Below are positions 33,457-41,359 of a DNA stretch of 64,000 bases, in pieces. Made by a program: the position numbers and the translations under genes. The stretch comes from Thiobacillus thioparus DSM 505 (GTDB lineage: Bacteria > Pseudomonadota > Gammaproteobacteria > Burkholderiales > Thiobacillaceae): positions 940,493 to 1,004,492 of the forward strand of contig NZ_KB891316.1 in the NCBI RefSeq assembly GCF_000373385.1. Reading direction: 5' to 3'. The notes beneath the pieces were generated by a model. The model did no database searches, was not told the origin of the DNA, and worked only from the letters and a program-made list of their open reading frames with translations. The first letter of the stretch is position 1. Each line of letters begins with the position of its first letter.

Positions 33457-35454
33457 ATGAGTGAAGCGACAGCAACCGCCACGGCCGAGCGCCTCAGCGG
33501 CCGGGAAGCGGCCATCGCCCGCCGCCAAGCGCTTTCCCTCCACGGGAAAGGTGCACTCAAGGCCGGCCCGACCGCGGCGCCCAAGAGCGCGACCGAGGCC
33601 CGTATGGCTGCGCGTACCCGCGCACCCGCCCCCACCGCCGCTGCGGCGCCTGCCGAAGCACCGAGCTGCGGCTGCCAGCACAGCGAGACCTTTTCCGCGC
33701 GCGTCGAGGAAGCACGTCCGGCTACGCCCGTGGCACTGGCACCGGTCTCCGCCGTGCGCCAGCGTCGCATCAAGCAGTCGCAGCGCGGCCGCGGCGACGC
33801 GCCGCCTTGCCGCCCCTGCGGCCGCATCAAGCCCGAACCGCCGAAGGTGGAAATCGGCACGACACTCGCCGGCAGCACCGTGACGGGCAACCAGGTCGAG
33901 CGTGCCGCGCACGTCACCGGCAACGAAGCGGGCACCTGCCGCACTGTGACCGGCACCGAATACATCGGCGCCGAGCAGTTCGGCGAATTCTGCGGCACGC
34001 TGCCCGAGCCGGCGCCGGCCAAGGTCGGCCTGACCAGCACCAGCCGCGGCCGTCGCGTGACCGGCACCGAAGTCGGTCGCAGCAGCAAGGTGACCGGCGA
34101 CGAGAGCGGCACCTGCAAGCGCGTGACCGGCACCGAATATCTGGCCGCCGAGCAGCCCGGCGAGTTCTGCGGCACGGCACCCGAACCGCGCCCGGAAAAG
34201 TCGGTGATGGGCATGACGGCGGCGCGCAATGCCGTGTCCGGCAGCGACCTCGCCCGCACCACGAAGGTGACCGGCGGCGAGTCCGGCGCGTCGCGCAACA
34301 TCACCGGCAGCGCCTACGCCGACGCGCTGGTGCGCCCATCCGCCGAGGGCAACGGCCCAAAAAAGGTGGCAACCCGTCGCACGAGCAATGGCGCAATGGT
34401 GAGCGGCACCCTACCGGGTCGTTCACCGAAACTTTCCGGCGATGAGCCGGGCGCCTGCGCACGCGTGACGGGTTCCGACTACGTCAATACAGAAGAATTC
34501 GTTTCCTTCTGCCGCGCCGAACCCTACCAGTCGCCGGCCAAGGTCGGCGTGTCCCGTACCCTCCAGGGGCTCGACGTCTCCGGTACCCAGGTCGGCCGCT
34601 CAGCGCACGTGACCGGCGACGAGCACGGGGCGTGCAAGCCGGTAACCGGCACCGCCTATATCGGCGCCGACCAGTACGCCGAGTTCTGCGCGGCGCGTAC
34701 CGCGGCGGAAGCGATCAACCGCGCCCGTCTCGGCCGCAACGCCGACCTCACCGGCATCCAGCCGGGACCCGACGACAAGATGACCGGCAACGAGCGCGGC
34801 ACCTGCCAGCCGGTGAGCGGCACGCCCTACCTGGGCGAAAGCCAGGTCGCCGCCGCCTGCGGCCGTCCGCCGATGGCGCAGGCCTACCGCAGCCGCGGTC
34901 CCGAGGGCTCGCAGGCACCGGCCGCGATCACCGGCAACGCGATGGACGCCGGCCAGGGCGGCAACCGCACGGGCGACTTTTCCGTGGTGTCGCCGGCGCG
35001 CGCTGCGCAGTCGAGCGAAACCCGCCGCGTGACCGGCAATGCCTATGGCGCTGGCGGCCGCATCACCGGTCCGCTGGCACGCGCCACCGGCCTGGTGTCC
35101 GGCACACCCGAATTCCGCTACCGCGACGAGACCGCCGCCGTGGCCATTCCGGCTACCCCGCAACCCGAGGCTGAGCCTGCGCCCGACCGCATCACCGGCG
35201 CAGGAGGCGACCGCCACATCACCGGCGACGCCTGGGACCGCGGCAATCGCGTGACCGGCACCGAAGGCCCGGCGAGCCGTCGCAACCCGACCCTGCGTGG
35301 CGATCCGCGCGGCAACGGGATGAGCGCACGCGCCTTTCGCGACCGCGACGTCGAGACCCCGGCCCCGGCGCCGACTGCCAGCCGCATCACCGGCAGCAGC
35401 GGGAATTCCAGCGCAGGCGCGGCGATCACCGTGTCCGGCGGCGCCCGGGGTTGA
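33457..35454 (+). CDS. csoS2: CsoS2, carboxysome assembly scaffold
   Basis: 665-residue disordered scaffold that links RubisCO to the shell. Residues 1-130 form a short N-region with one clear arginine-rich RubisCO-binding repeat (SGREAAIARRQALSLHGKG) and weaker ones near 48 and 105. Residues 130-480 hold about six M-repeats of [V/I]TGxxxG-type with paired cysteines; the C-region follows with ITG motifs and ends in a conserved tail. The protein is shorter than the roughly 870-residue Halothiobacillus form. A -1 frameshift signal at 34359-34365 predicts a second, 329-residue product (CsoS2A-like). Confidence 0.93.
   Translation: MSEATATATAERLSGREAAIARRQALSLHGKGALKAGPTAAPKSATEARMAARTRAPAPTAAAAPAEAPSCGCQHSETFSARVEEARPATPVALAPVSAVRQRRIKQSQRGRGDAPPCRPCGRIKPEPPKVEIGTTLAGSTVTGNQVERAAHVTGNEAGTCRTVTGTEYIGAEQFGEFCGTLPEPAPAKVGLTSTSRGRRVTGTEVGRSSKVTGDESGTCKRVTGTEYLAAEQPGEFCGTAPEPRPEKSVMGMTAARNAVSGSDLARTTKVTGGESGASRNITGSAYADALVRPSAEGNGPKKVATRRTSNGAMVSGTLPGRSPKLSGDEPGACARVTGSDYVNTEEFVSFCRAEPYQSPAKVGVSRTLQGLDVSGTQVGRSAHVTGDEHGACKPVTGTAYIGADQYAEFCAARTAAEAINRARLGRNADLTGIQPGPDDKMTGNERGTCQPVSGTPYLGESQVAAACGRPPMAQAYRSRGPEGSQAPAAITGNAMDAGQGGNRTGDFSVVSPARAAQSSETRRVTGNAYGAGGRITGPLARATGLVSGTPEFRYRDETAAVAIPATPQPEAEPAPDRITGAGGDRHITGDAWDRGNRVTGTEGPASRRNPTLRGDPRGNGMSARAFRDRDVETPAPAPTASRITGSSGNSSAGAAITVSGGARG
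34345..34427 (+). promoter_or_regulatory. Programmed -1 frameshift signal in csoS2
   Basis: The heptamer A-AAA-AAG (34359-34365; codons 302-303) is the strongest known bacterial -1 slippery sequence. An SD-like GAGGG lies 9 bases upstream (34345-34349), and a stem-loop with 7 bp (GGTGAGC/GTTCACC) plus ACCC/GGGT lies at 34398-34427. After slipping, 26 codons are read before TGA at 34443-34445, giving a 329-residue product. Frameshifting is known for csoS2 of Halothiobacillus. Confidence 0.7.
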
Positions 35455-35477
35455 ACGGTAAGTAAGGACGATCCGGC

Positions 35478-37052
35478 ATGAACACCCGTCAACGCCTCGA
35501 GGCAATGCGCGCTCGCCAACCCGCTCCGGCCGGTATGGCGATGCGTACCGCGCCGGCTGCGAGCAGGCTGCCGAGCTGGCCGGAGCGCCCGAGCTTCTGC
35601 CCCCCCGGCATGCAGGAACGTAGCGGCGAGTGCGTGAGCACTGTGTGTGCGCCGCAGGCCCATCCGCTGATCGACGCCGCGCGCAATGGGGAGCTGGCCG
35701 AATATGAGCGGACGGTGCGTCAACGCTTCGATGCCATCGTCCCTACGCTCAAGGAAATCGCCGCGCAACAACATGAAACCGGCTTCGAGCAACGGGCGCA
35801 GCAGATCGCGCGCGAACGGCTCGGCTTCGAGCTGCCGGAGGCCGTGCTCGCCGACGCGTGGGTGACCACCCTCGACATGCGCGCGCTATATGGCCACAGC
35901 GTGCTTCAGACCTACCATGCACTGGCACGCGACTTCACGGCGCGCTGGAACGGGCATGCGGAGGCGGAAGCCATGCAGCGCTTCTTCGTCGAGTGCGGTT
36001 TCCACGAAGTGGACATCAGCCCCTGCGCCGACGGCCGCCTCAAGGGCCTGCTGCAGTTCGTGCTGCGCCTGCCGCTCCAGGCCGTGCGCCGCAAGGCCTA
36101 CGCCGGCGCAATGTTCGATGTCGAACTGAACGTGAAGCAGTGGATCGAGACCGAGCTGCGCCGCTTCCGTGAGGGCCTGCCGACGCTGTCGGACGCCGGT
36201 ACGCGTTACTTGAAAATCGCGGTGTATCACTTCAGCAGCTCGGACCCGCAGCACGAAGGCTGCGCGGCCCACGGCAGCGACGACGGGAAGGCCGCCCAGG
36301 CCGCGCTCGATCGCCTGGCCGCATTCCGCACCGCGATCGAGAATGGCTTCTGCTGCGGCGCCTCGGTCGCGACACTGCTGATCGGCGTCGATACCGACAA
36401 CGACGCGATCAAGGTCCATGTACCCGACGCCAACGGCGAAATGGACACGGCATGCTACGTCGACAACCTTGCCGTATATCGCCAGACCGCCGGCATGGCC
36501 GCTTCGGAAGCGCGCTGGCGCCTCGGGACGGCGATCGACGAGGCGACGCGCGAGGCTGGCCGCAGTGCGCCGGAACCGGGTATGCGCCAGCTGATCGAGC
36601 GACTGCTGACGAACAATCTGTCGCAGATCGACTACGTCTGCGCCCAGCACAGCGGCCGCTACGCCGACATCGGCCACGCCGAGCGCTTCATCAACATCGG
36701 CGACAGCTTCGATGTACTGCATCTGCGCAACCTCGCCTACTTCGGCCATCTGCACACCATCGAGGAAGGCGCGGCGGACATGGACGTGGGCATCAAGATC
36801 TTCAGCAAGCTGAACGTGACGCACGGCCTGCCGATCCCGATCGCGATCCATTATCGCTACGACGAGCAGGTGCCGGGTTCGCGCGAACGTGCGGTGGCGC
36901 GCTGCCGCCGCATCAAGGCCGCGATCGAAACGCGCTACCCGATCCTGGCCAAGGAAGGCCTGCTGTTCTGCGGCATGACCGTGCAGGGCAAACAGCCCGG
37001 CAGCACGCAGGAAGAGGTTTTGGACATCGATATCAATTCGCATGGGCATTGA
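35478..37052 (+). CDS. csoSCA: CsoSCA, carboxysomal carbonic anhydrase
   Basis: 524 residues, beta-type carbonic anhydrase (CsoS3 class) bound inside the carboxysome, converting bicarbonate to CO2 for RubisCO. Zinc ligands are C173 (FVECGFHE), H251 (VAVYHFSSS) and C262 (HEGCAAHGSDD), with the same spacings as in Halothiobacillus. The N-terminus is short and arginine-rich, the part used to recruit the enzyme to RubisCO in other strains. It starts at ATG 35478 and sits 23 bases after csoS2. Confidence 0.94.
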   Translation: MNTRQRLEAMRARQPAPAGMAMRTAPAASRLPSWPERPSFCPPGMQERSGECVSTVCAPQAHPLIDAARNGELAEYERTVRQRFDAIVPTLKEIAAQQHETGFEQRAQQIARERLGFELPEAVLADAWVTTLDMRALYGHSVLQTYHALARDFTARWNGHAEAEAMQRFFVECGFHEVDISPCADGRLKGLLQFVLRLPLQAVRRKAYAGAMFDVELNVKQWIETELRRFREGLPTLSDAGTRYLKIAVYHFSSSDPQHEGCAAHGSDDGKAAQAALDRLAAFRTAIENGFCCGASVATLLIGVDTDNDAIKVHVPDANGEMDTACYVDNLAVYRQTAGMAASEARWRLGTAIDEATREAGRSAPEPGMRQLIERLLTNNLSQIDYVCAQHSGRYADIGHAERFINIGDSFDVLHLRNLAYFGHLHTIEEGAADMDVGIKIFSKLNVTHGLPIPIAIHYRYDEQVPGSRERAVARCRRIKAAIETRYPILAKEGLLFCGMTVQGKQPGSTQEEVLDIDINSHGH

Positions 37053-37060
37053 GGTGATTC

Positions 37061-37312
37061 ATGAAGATCATGCAAGTTGAAAAGACATTGGTCTCGACCA
37101 ACCGCGTACGCGAGATGGGCCACCGTCCTCTGCTGGTGGTGCGGGAAAAAGCCGGCGGCACGCGCAGCGTGGCGGTGGACGCGGTGGGCTGCATCCCGGG
37201 CGACTGGGTGATCTGCGTCGGCAGCTCGGCGGCGCGCGAAGCAGCAGGCGCGAAGGATTTCCCGAGCGACCTGACCATCATCGGCATCATCGACCACTGG
37301 CGGGAGCACTGA
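37061..37312 (+). CDS. csoS4A: CsoS4A, carboxysome vertex protein
   Basis: 83 residues, pentameric bacterial microcompartment vertex (EutN/CcmL) family. It starts MKIMQVEKTLVSTNR; the GCIPGDWVICVGSSAAREA segment is typical of the pore loop. Placed directly after csoSCA and one base before csoS4B, as in other cso operons. Confidence 0.93.
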   Translation: MKIMQVEKTLVSTNRVREMGHRPLLVVREKAGGTRSVAVDAVGCIPGDWVICVGSSAAREAAGAKDFPSDLTIIGIIDHWREH

Positions 37313-37313
37313 G

Positions 37314-37604
37314 ATGGAAATCATGCGCGTGGTGGCGGATCTGGTCTGTACCCGGCGTATTCCCGGCCTGTTCCACGCGTCGCTTCGCGTGCTGGCCGAC
37401 GAGAAAGGCACGCTCGCGGTGGCGGTCGATCCGGTGGGCGTGCCGGAAGGGAAATGGGTATTTACCGCCGGCGGTTCGGCCGCCCGCTATGGCGCCGGCG
37501 ACTACAGGATTCTTACCGATTTGACGATCCTCGGGATCATCGATCAGTGGAGTGTGACGGAAGAGCGTCACGAAGCAGGCAAGGCAGTTTCATTAACCGT
37601 GTAA
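37314..37604 (+). CDS. csoS4B: CsoS4B, carboxysome vertex protein
   Basis: 96 residues, the second pentamer-forming vertex protein. It begins MEIMRVVADLVCTRR and has GKWVFTAGGSAARY, matching its partner CsoS4A. It follows csoS4A at one base and is followed by the first csoS1 copy after 12 bases with AAGGAG as ribosome-binding site. Confidence 0.93.
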   Translation: MEIMRVVADLVCTRRIPGLFHASLRVLADEKGTLAVAVDPVGVPEGKWVFTAGGSAARYGAGDYRILTDLTILGIIDQWSVTEERHEAGKAVSLTV

Positions 37605-37616
37605 AGGAGAAACATC

Positions 37617-37916
37617 ATGGCAAACACAATGACGGGCATCGCCCTGGGAATGATTGAAACACGCGGTCTGGTTCCCGCCATCGAAGCGGCGGACGCGATG
37701 ACCAAGGCGGCGGAAGTGCGGCTGATCGGCCGCCAGTTCGTCGGCGGCGGCTACGTCACCGTCCTCGTGCGCGGCGAAACCGGTGCGGTCAACGCAGCGG
37801 TGCGCGCCGGTGCGGATGCGTGCGAGCGCGTGGGCGACGGCCTGGTCGCCGCCCACATCATCGCCCGCGTCCACAACGAGGTGGAGAACATTCTCCCCAC
37901 TGCCGCTGCCGCTTGA
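37617..37916 (+). CDS. csoS1: CsoS1 shell hexamer, copy 1
   Basis: 99-residue BMC-domain hexamer that tiles the shell facets. It begins MANTMTGIALGMIETRG; RGLVPAIEAADAMTKAAEV and GETGAVNAAVRAGADACER are the BMC-domain hallmarks, and QFVGGGY lines the pore. It differs from copy 2 at only residues 3 and 4. From 37734 on its DNA is identical to copy 2. Confidence 0.95.
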   Translation: MANTMTGIALGMIETRGLVPAIEAADAMTKAAEVRLIGRQFVGGGYVTVLVRGETGAVNAAVRAGADACERVGDGLVAAHIIARVHNEVENILPTAAAA

Positions 37917-38170
37917 TCGGATTGAATACAACTTTTGATAGGAGTTAGAAAAATGGCTACTGGTATGACTGGCATTGCCCTGGGCATGATCGAGACCCGC
38001 GGTCTGGTTCCCGCGATCGAGGCGGCGGACGCGATGACCAAGGCGGCGGAAGTGCGGCTGATCGGCCGTCAGTTCGTCGGCGGCGGCTACGTCACCGTCC
38101 TCGTGCGCGGCGAAACCGGTGCGGTCAACGCAGCGGTGCGCGCCGGTGCGGATGCGTGCGAGCGCGTGGG
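37734..38170. repeat. 437-bp direct repeat, unit 1 (csoS1 region)
   Basis: By eye this interval is identical to 38070-38506 at a 336-bp offset, covering the end of csoS1 copy 1, the intergenic TGATCGG...GGAGTTAG sequence and most of copy 2. The first mismatches are 37733/38069 and 38171/38507. Confidence 0.8.
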
Positions 38171-38252
38171 CGACGGCCTGGTCGCCGCCCACATCATCGC
38201 CCGCGTCCACAACGAGGTGGAGAACATTCTCCCCACTGCCGCTGCCGCTTGA
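37953..38252 (+). CDS. csoS1: CsoS1 shell hexamer, copy 2
   Basis: 99-residue BMC-domain hexamer starting MATGMTGIALGMIETRG; protein identical to copy 1 except residues 3-4. The start ATG at 37953 has GGAG (37940-37943) upstream; the frame is open back to 37935 but homology begins at MATG. Its intergenic region and coding sequence are tandemly duplicated with copy 3. Confidence 0.95.
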   Translation: MATGMTGIALGMIETRGLVPAIEAADAMTKAAEVRLIGRQFVGGGYVTVLVRGETGAVNAAVRAGADACERVGDGLVAAHIIARVHNEVENILPTAAAA

Positions 38253-38506
38253 TCGGATTGAATACAACTTTTGATAGGAGTTAGAAAAATGGCTACTGGT
38301 ATGACTGGCATTGCCCTGGGCATGATCGAGACCCGCGGTCTGGTTCCCGCGATCGAGGCGGCGGACGCGATGACCAAGGCGGCGGAAGTGCGGCTGATCG
38401 GCCGTCAGTTCGTCGGCGGCGGCTACGTCACCGTCCTCGTGCGCGGCGAAACCGGTGCGGTCAACGCAGCGGTGCGCGCCGGTGCGGATGCGTGCGAGCG
38501 CGTGGG
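38070..38506. repeat. 437-bp direct repeat, unit 2 (csoS1 region)
   Basis: Second unit of the direct repeat described for 37734-38170, covering the end of csoS1 copy 2 and most of copy 3. Confidence 0.8.
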
Positions 38507-38630
38507 TGACGGCCTGATCGCCGCCCACATCATCGCCCGCGTACACAGCGAAGTGGAGCACATCCTGCCGACGCAGCCCAGCGCCGGTGGCGCCGGACGG
38601 GACGGCGACGTGACCTGCATCGCGGCCTAG
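38289..38630 (+). CDS. csoS1: CsoS1 shell hexamer, copy 3, extended C-terminus
   Basis: 113-residue BMC-domain hexamer. The first 86 residues match copy 2 except one or two, then the tail differs: it reads IARVHSEVEHILPT and adds TQPSAGGAGRDGDVTCIAA, a 15-residue extension of the kind seen on CsoS1B. It is separated from the ferritin-like gene by 14 bases with GAAGGGAGG as ribosome-binding site. Confidence 0.94.
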   Translation: MATGMTGIALGMIETRGLVPAIEAADAMTKAAEVRLIGRQFVGGGYVTVLVRGETGAVNAAVRAGADACERVGDGLIAAHIIARVHSEVEHILPTQPSAGGAGRDGDVTCIAA

Positions 38631-38644
38631 CGAAGGGAGGCTGC

Positions 38645-39094
38645 ATGGCAATCGATCCACGGCTATTGGGATACCTGAACCGGGCACTGGGCCATGAAAT
38701 GGCGGCAGTCCAGCAATACATGGCCCAGTCCAGGCTCTGCGACCTGTGGAACCTGGCAGACTACTGCGCGCATTTTCGCCAGGACGTCACCGAGGAGCTC
38801 GGCCATGTGCAAAGCCTGATGGACGCCCTGCTCAGGCTCGGTTCCGCACCCAACGCCATCCAACTGCCGCCGGTACGGCTCGGCCGCAACCTGGTCGAAA
38901 TGATCGCGATCGATCGCGTACTGGAAGTCGAGGCGATCCGGCTGTACGAAGAAGCCTCCGCCTACTGTATGCGGGTACGTGACTTTACCCACCACAGCCT
39001 GTTTGCAGGCATTCTGCGCGACGAGTTGATGCATCTGGACGAGCTCGGCAAGATGGAGGCTGACTTGCCTCAAAAGGAACAGCGTTATGCCTGA
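38645..39094 (+). CDS. Bacterioferritin-like protein of cso operon
   Basis: 149-residue ferritin-like four-helix bundle. Likely di-iron ligands are E18, E51-x2-H54 (ELGH) and E127-x2-H130 (ELMH). A ferritin-like gene is a frequent but unexplained member of alpha-carboxysome operons. Its stop overlaps the start of the next gene by eight bases. Confidence 0.8.
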   Translation: MAIDPRLLGYLNRALGHEMAAVQQYMAQSRLCDLWNLADYCAHFRQDVTEELGHVQSLMDALLRLGSAPNAIQLPPVRLGRNLVEMIAIDRVLEVEAIRLYEEASAYCMRVRDFTHHSLFAGILRDELMHLDELGKMEADLPQKEQRYA

Positions 39095-39356
39095 AGACAA
39101 CAATCCCATTCCGCAGTGGCATCGGCAGGATCTGCCGCCAATGCTGACGCGGCGTTTCGAATTCGAGACCTATGCGGAGACGCGGCATTTCCTGGACGGC
39201 ATCGCCAAGCTCGCCGAAGAGGCCAGGCTTTATCCGAACCTGAGTTTCGGCAAGACCTATGTCAGCGTCACCATCGACGCCGACGGCAAGAAAGTCGGGC
39301 CTGACTGCGTTGCGCTGGCGCAGAAGATCGACGGTCTGGTCTCGCCAGCGACCTGA
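39087..39356 (+). CDS. acRAF, pterin dehydratase-like RubisCO assembly factor
   Basis: 89 residues, pterin-4a-carbinolamine dehydratase fold (FEFETYAETRHFLDGIAKLAEE, YPNLSFGKTYVSVTI). In alpha-carboxysome operons this protein is acRAF, a RubisCO chaperone; catalytic histidines of the true dehydratase are absent (LSF instead of HHP-type), which supports the chaperone role. It begins MPEDNNPIPQW and overlaps the ferritin-like gene. Confidence 0.83.
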   Translation: MPEDNNPIPQWHRQDLPPMLTRRFEFETYAETRHFLDGIAKLAEEARLYPNLSFGKTYVSVTIDADGKKVGPDCVALAQKIDGLVSPAT

Positions 39357-39362
39357 TCGCCC

Positions 39363-40001
39363 ATGCCCAGCCTGCGCATCGCGGTCGCGAACCAGAAAGG
39401 CGGTACAGGCAAGACGACGCTGGCGCTCAATCTGGCCGCCGGCCTGCAGCGACGCGCCAGCACACTGGTGCTGGATGCCGACCCCCAGGCATCGATCAGC
39501 CAGTGGGCGGCCATGAGCGACGAACCCGGGCACCTGCCCGCCGTCCAGGCGGTGGCGCAGGATGATGTGCCCGCGCGAATCGCCCAAGGCAGCCGCGAAC
39601 ACCACTACGTGGTAATCGACTGCCCCCCGACGCTGCAAACTGCGACGGTGGGTGGCGTGCTGAACAGCGTGGACGTGCTGCTGATCCCGATTCAGCCCTC
39701 GCCCGTGGATCTCTGGGCAAGCGTGGACATCGCCACGGCGGTACGCAACGCGCGCCGGCGCAATCCCCAGCTCAAGGCTTTCGTCGTGCTGAACCAGCTG
39801 GACAGCCGCAATGCACTCTCGCGCTCCATGCACGAAGCGCTGGCCGAACTGGAATTTCCCACCCTGCGCGCCGGCCTCGCACGGCGCGCCGCTTACCGCA
39901 GCGCCGCAGTGGAAGGCACCAGTGTGTACGGGCTCGGCCACCGCGGCAAGGCGGCCACCCGCGAAGTAGAAGCCCTGATCGAGGAGTTATTGCAATCATG
40001 A
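39363..40001 (+). CDS. mcdA: McdA-like ParA ATPase, carboxysome positioning
   Basis: 212 residues, ParA/MinD family with deviant Walker A KGGTGKTT (residues 12-19), the IDCPPTL Walker B region and DADPQAS. In alpha-carboxysome operons this ATPase (McdA) forms gradients on the nucleoid that space carboxysomes. It follows acRAF closely and its TGA overlaps the small gene that is the likely McdB partner. Confidence 0.88.
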   Translation: MPSLRIAVANQKGGTGKTTLALNLAAGLQRRASTLVLDADPQASISQWAAMSDEPGHLPAVQAVAQDDVPARIAQGSREHHYVVIDCPPTLQTATVGGVLNSVDVLLIPIQPSPVDLWASVDIATAVRNARRRNPQLKAFVVLNQLDSRNALSRSMHEALAELEFPTLRAGLARRAAYRSAAVEGTSVYGLGHRGKAATREVEALIEELLQS

Positions 40002-40153
40002 ACAAGACATCCAACAAGCTCGCTGCCGGCATGCGCAAAGTGAAAACGCACCAGGAAAGCGCTGTCACGAAACCCGAGCCGCGCAAGGCCGCAGCGCCCG
40101 CACCCAAACCCGCGCCGTCGCCGATGCCTCCGGACCGCGTCTGGCCGGATTGA
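39998..40153 (+). CDS. mcdB: McdB-like carboxysome adaptor (small)
   Basis: 51-residue protein MNKTSNKLAAGMRKVKTHQ... with a basic N-terminus, a proline/alanine-rich middle and an ending RVWPD. Alpha-type McdB proteins are short and disordered and end in an invariant tryptophan motif, so the tail and position directly after mcdA (ATGA overlap) support this. Without that context it would not stand as a gene. Confidence 0.72.
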   Translation: MNKTSNKLAAGMRKVKTHQESAVTKPEPRKAAAPAPKPAPSPMPPDRVWPD

Positions 40154-40447
40154 GCCGCATGCCGGACGGCCAGGCCACGCGTGTCGGCTACCGTTCCAGG
40201 CCGTCGCCCGCACGCCTCTAGCGCCGTATCAGTTCGCGGTTGTGTCTGCGAATGATTGAAGCGCCATGCCTGCTCTGCCGCGCGTCATCGGCATGCGGGC
40301 CTGGCGAAACCGGCAAAAAATGTTGCACTGGCACTGTCCGTCCCCAGACGACCGAACGACAATTGTCATTGCAGATCGGCATATCGTTTGATAGGGTTTA
40401 TCGCCGGCCCAGATACCGGCCTACCCTCATCAAACAGGCTCGTCACC
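40154..40447. other. Intergenic region after mcdB
   Basis: 294 bases with no supported gene or clear terminator. It must contain the promoter of the PEP-CTERM gene; TGTTGCACTGGCACTGTC at about 40321 is a possible upstream element. Nothing else is recognised. Confidence 0.35.
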
Positions 40448-41140
40448 ATGCCCAGCAAACTCGCCCTCGCCGCAGCCACCTCGATCTGCGCGCTGTTCCT
40501 GTCCGCACCGGTCAGCGCGGTAACCACTACATTCTTCGACGCCTCGCAGACGATGGCGCTGGTCGCGTCAGGCACGACCTCCGACACGATCAGTACCGAG
40601 GGGTATCTGTTCACCTACACGCTCGACAAGCTGTTCACCGGCGGCATCGGCCTGACCACCCCGATCGGCCGCACACAAATCGTCCAGTGGCCGGATGGGC
40701 TGCATGCGCAAGCCGTCACCTCCGGGCCCGTGACCGGGCCGGCACAAATCACGATCCGGCGCGTGGACGGCGGCGTGTTCGATCTGGAGGCCCTGAATTT
40801 CAAGCTGCTGGCCAACACCTGGGCCACCGGCGCCGACCTGGAAATCACCCCGATGTTCGACGGCAACGACGGGCCACAGGTTTTCCTCGACGCGTCAGGC
40901 AGCTACTCGAACACGTTTTCCTACAGCACCACCCTGTCTGATTACCGCGGCTTCAATACCTCCACGCTGAAGGGCTACGACACCTACAACCTGTCGCTCT
41001 TCGTCGATTTTGCGCTGACCGGCGTCACTCTGACCGACCCGTCACTGCCCGTTCCCGAGCCCGAAACCTACGGCATGATGCTGGCTGGATTGGGTTTGGT
41101 GGGGATTGCGGTGCAACGGAGGAAACAGACCGCAGCCTGA
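40448..41140 (+). CDS. PEP-CTERM anchored exported protein
   Basis: 230 residues. A Sec signal peptide covers residues 1-24 (SICALFLSAPVSA), and the C-terminus carries the PEP-CTERM motif VPEPETYGMMLAGLGLVGI followed by a basic tail, directing exosortase processing. The mature domain is beta-rich and has no recognised catalytic motif. Start ATG at 40448 gives the signal peptide; the open frame begins earlier at 40256 but without homology support. A rho-independent terminator follows. Confidence 0.85.
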   Translation: MPSKLALAAATSICALFLSAPVSAVTTTFFDASQTMALVASGTTSDTISTEGYLFTYTLDKLFTGGIGLTTPIGRTQIVQWPDGLHAQAVTSGPVTGPAQITIRRVDGGVFDLEALNFKLLANTWATGADLEITPMFDGNDGPQVFLDASGSYSNTFSYSTTLSDYRGFNTSTLKGYDTYNLSLFVDFALTGVTLTDPSLPVPEPETYGMMLAGLGLVGIAVQRRKQTAA

Positions 41141-41166
41141 TTCAGACGAACATGCGAAACAAGAAC

Positions 41167-41188
41167 GGGGGCTTCGGCTCCCTTTTTT
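41167..41188 (+). terminator. Rho-independent terminator
   Basis: GGGGGC-TTCG-GCTCCC followed by TTTTTT, a six-base-pair stem with UUCG loop. It terminates the PEP-CTERM gene. Confidence 0.8.
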
Positions 41189-41359
41189 GTGACCGTTAGG
41201 GGTACTCGCGGATGGACAGGCGGATGCGGAAGAGATGAAGAGGTAGTCGAGTGACGTGTGATGGATGGCTGAGATCGGCCAGAAGCAGCCGTTCGAAGTT
41301 GTTGCTAAGTGTGTCTGCTTCCAAGGAAAGCGCTGACATAGCAGATTTCGGCTAAGAAA

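Noticed and set aside
33880-34850. CRISPR-like periodic repeats
   Set aside because: The periodicity is the VTG-type protein repeat of csoS2; codons vary and there are no spacers. The csoS1 repeats are likewise gene duplications.
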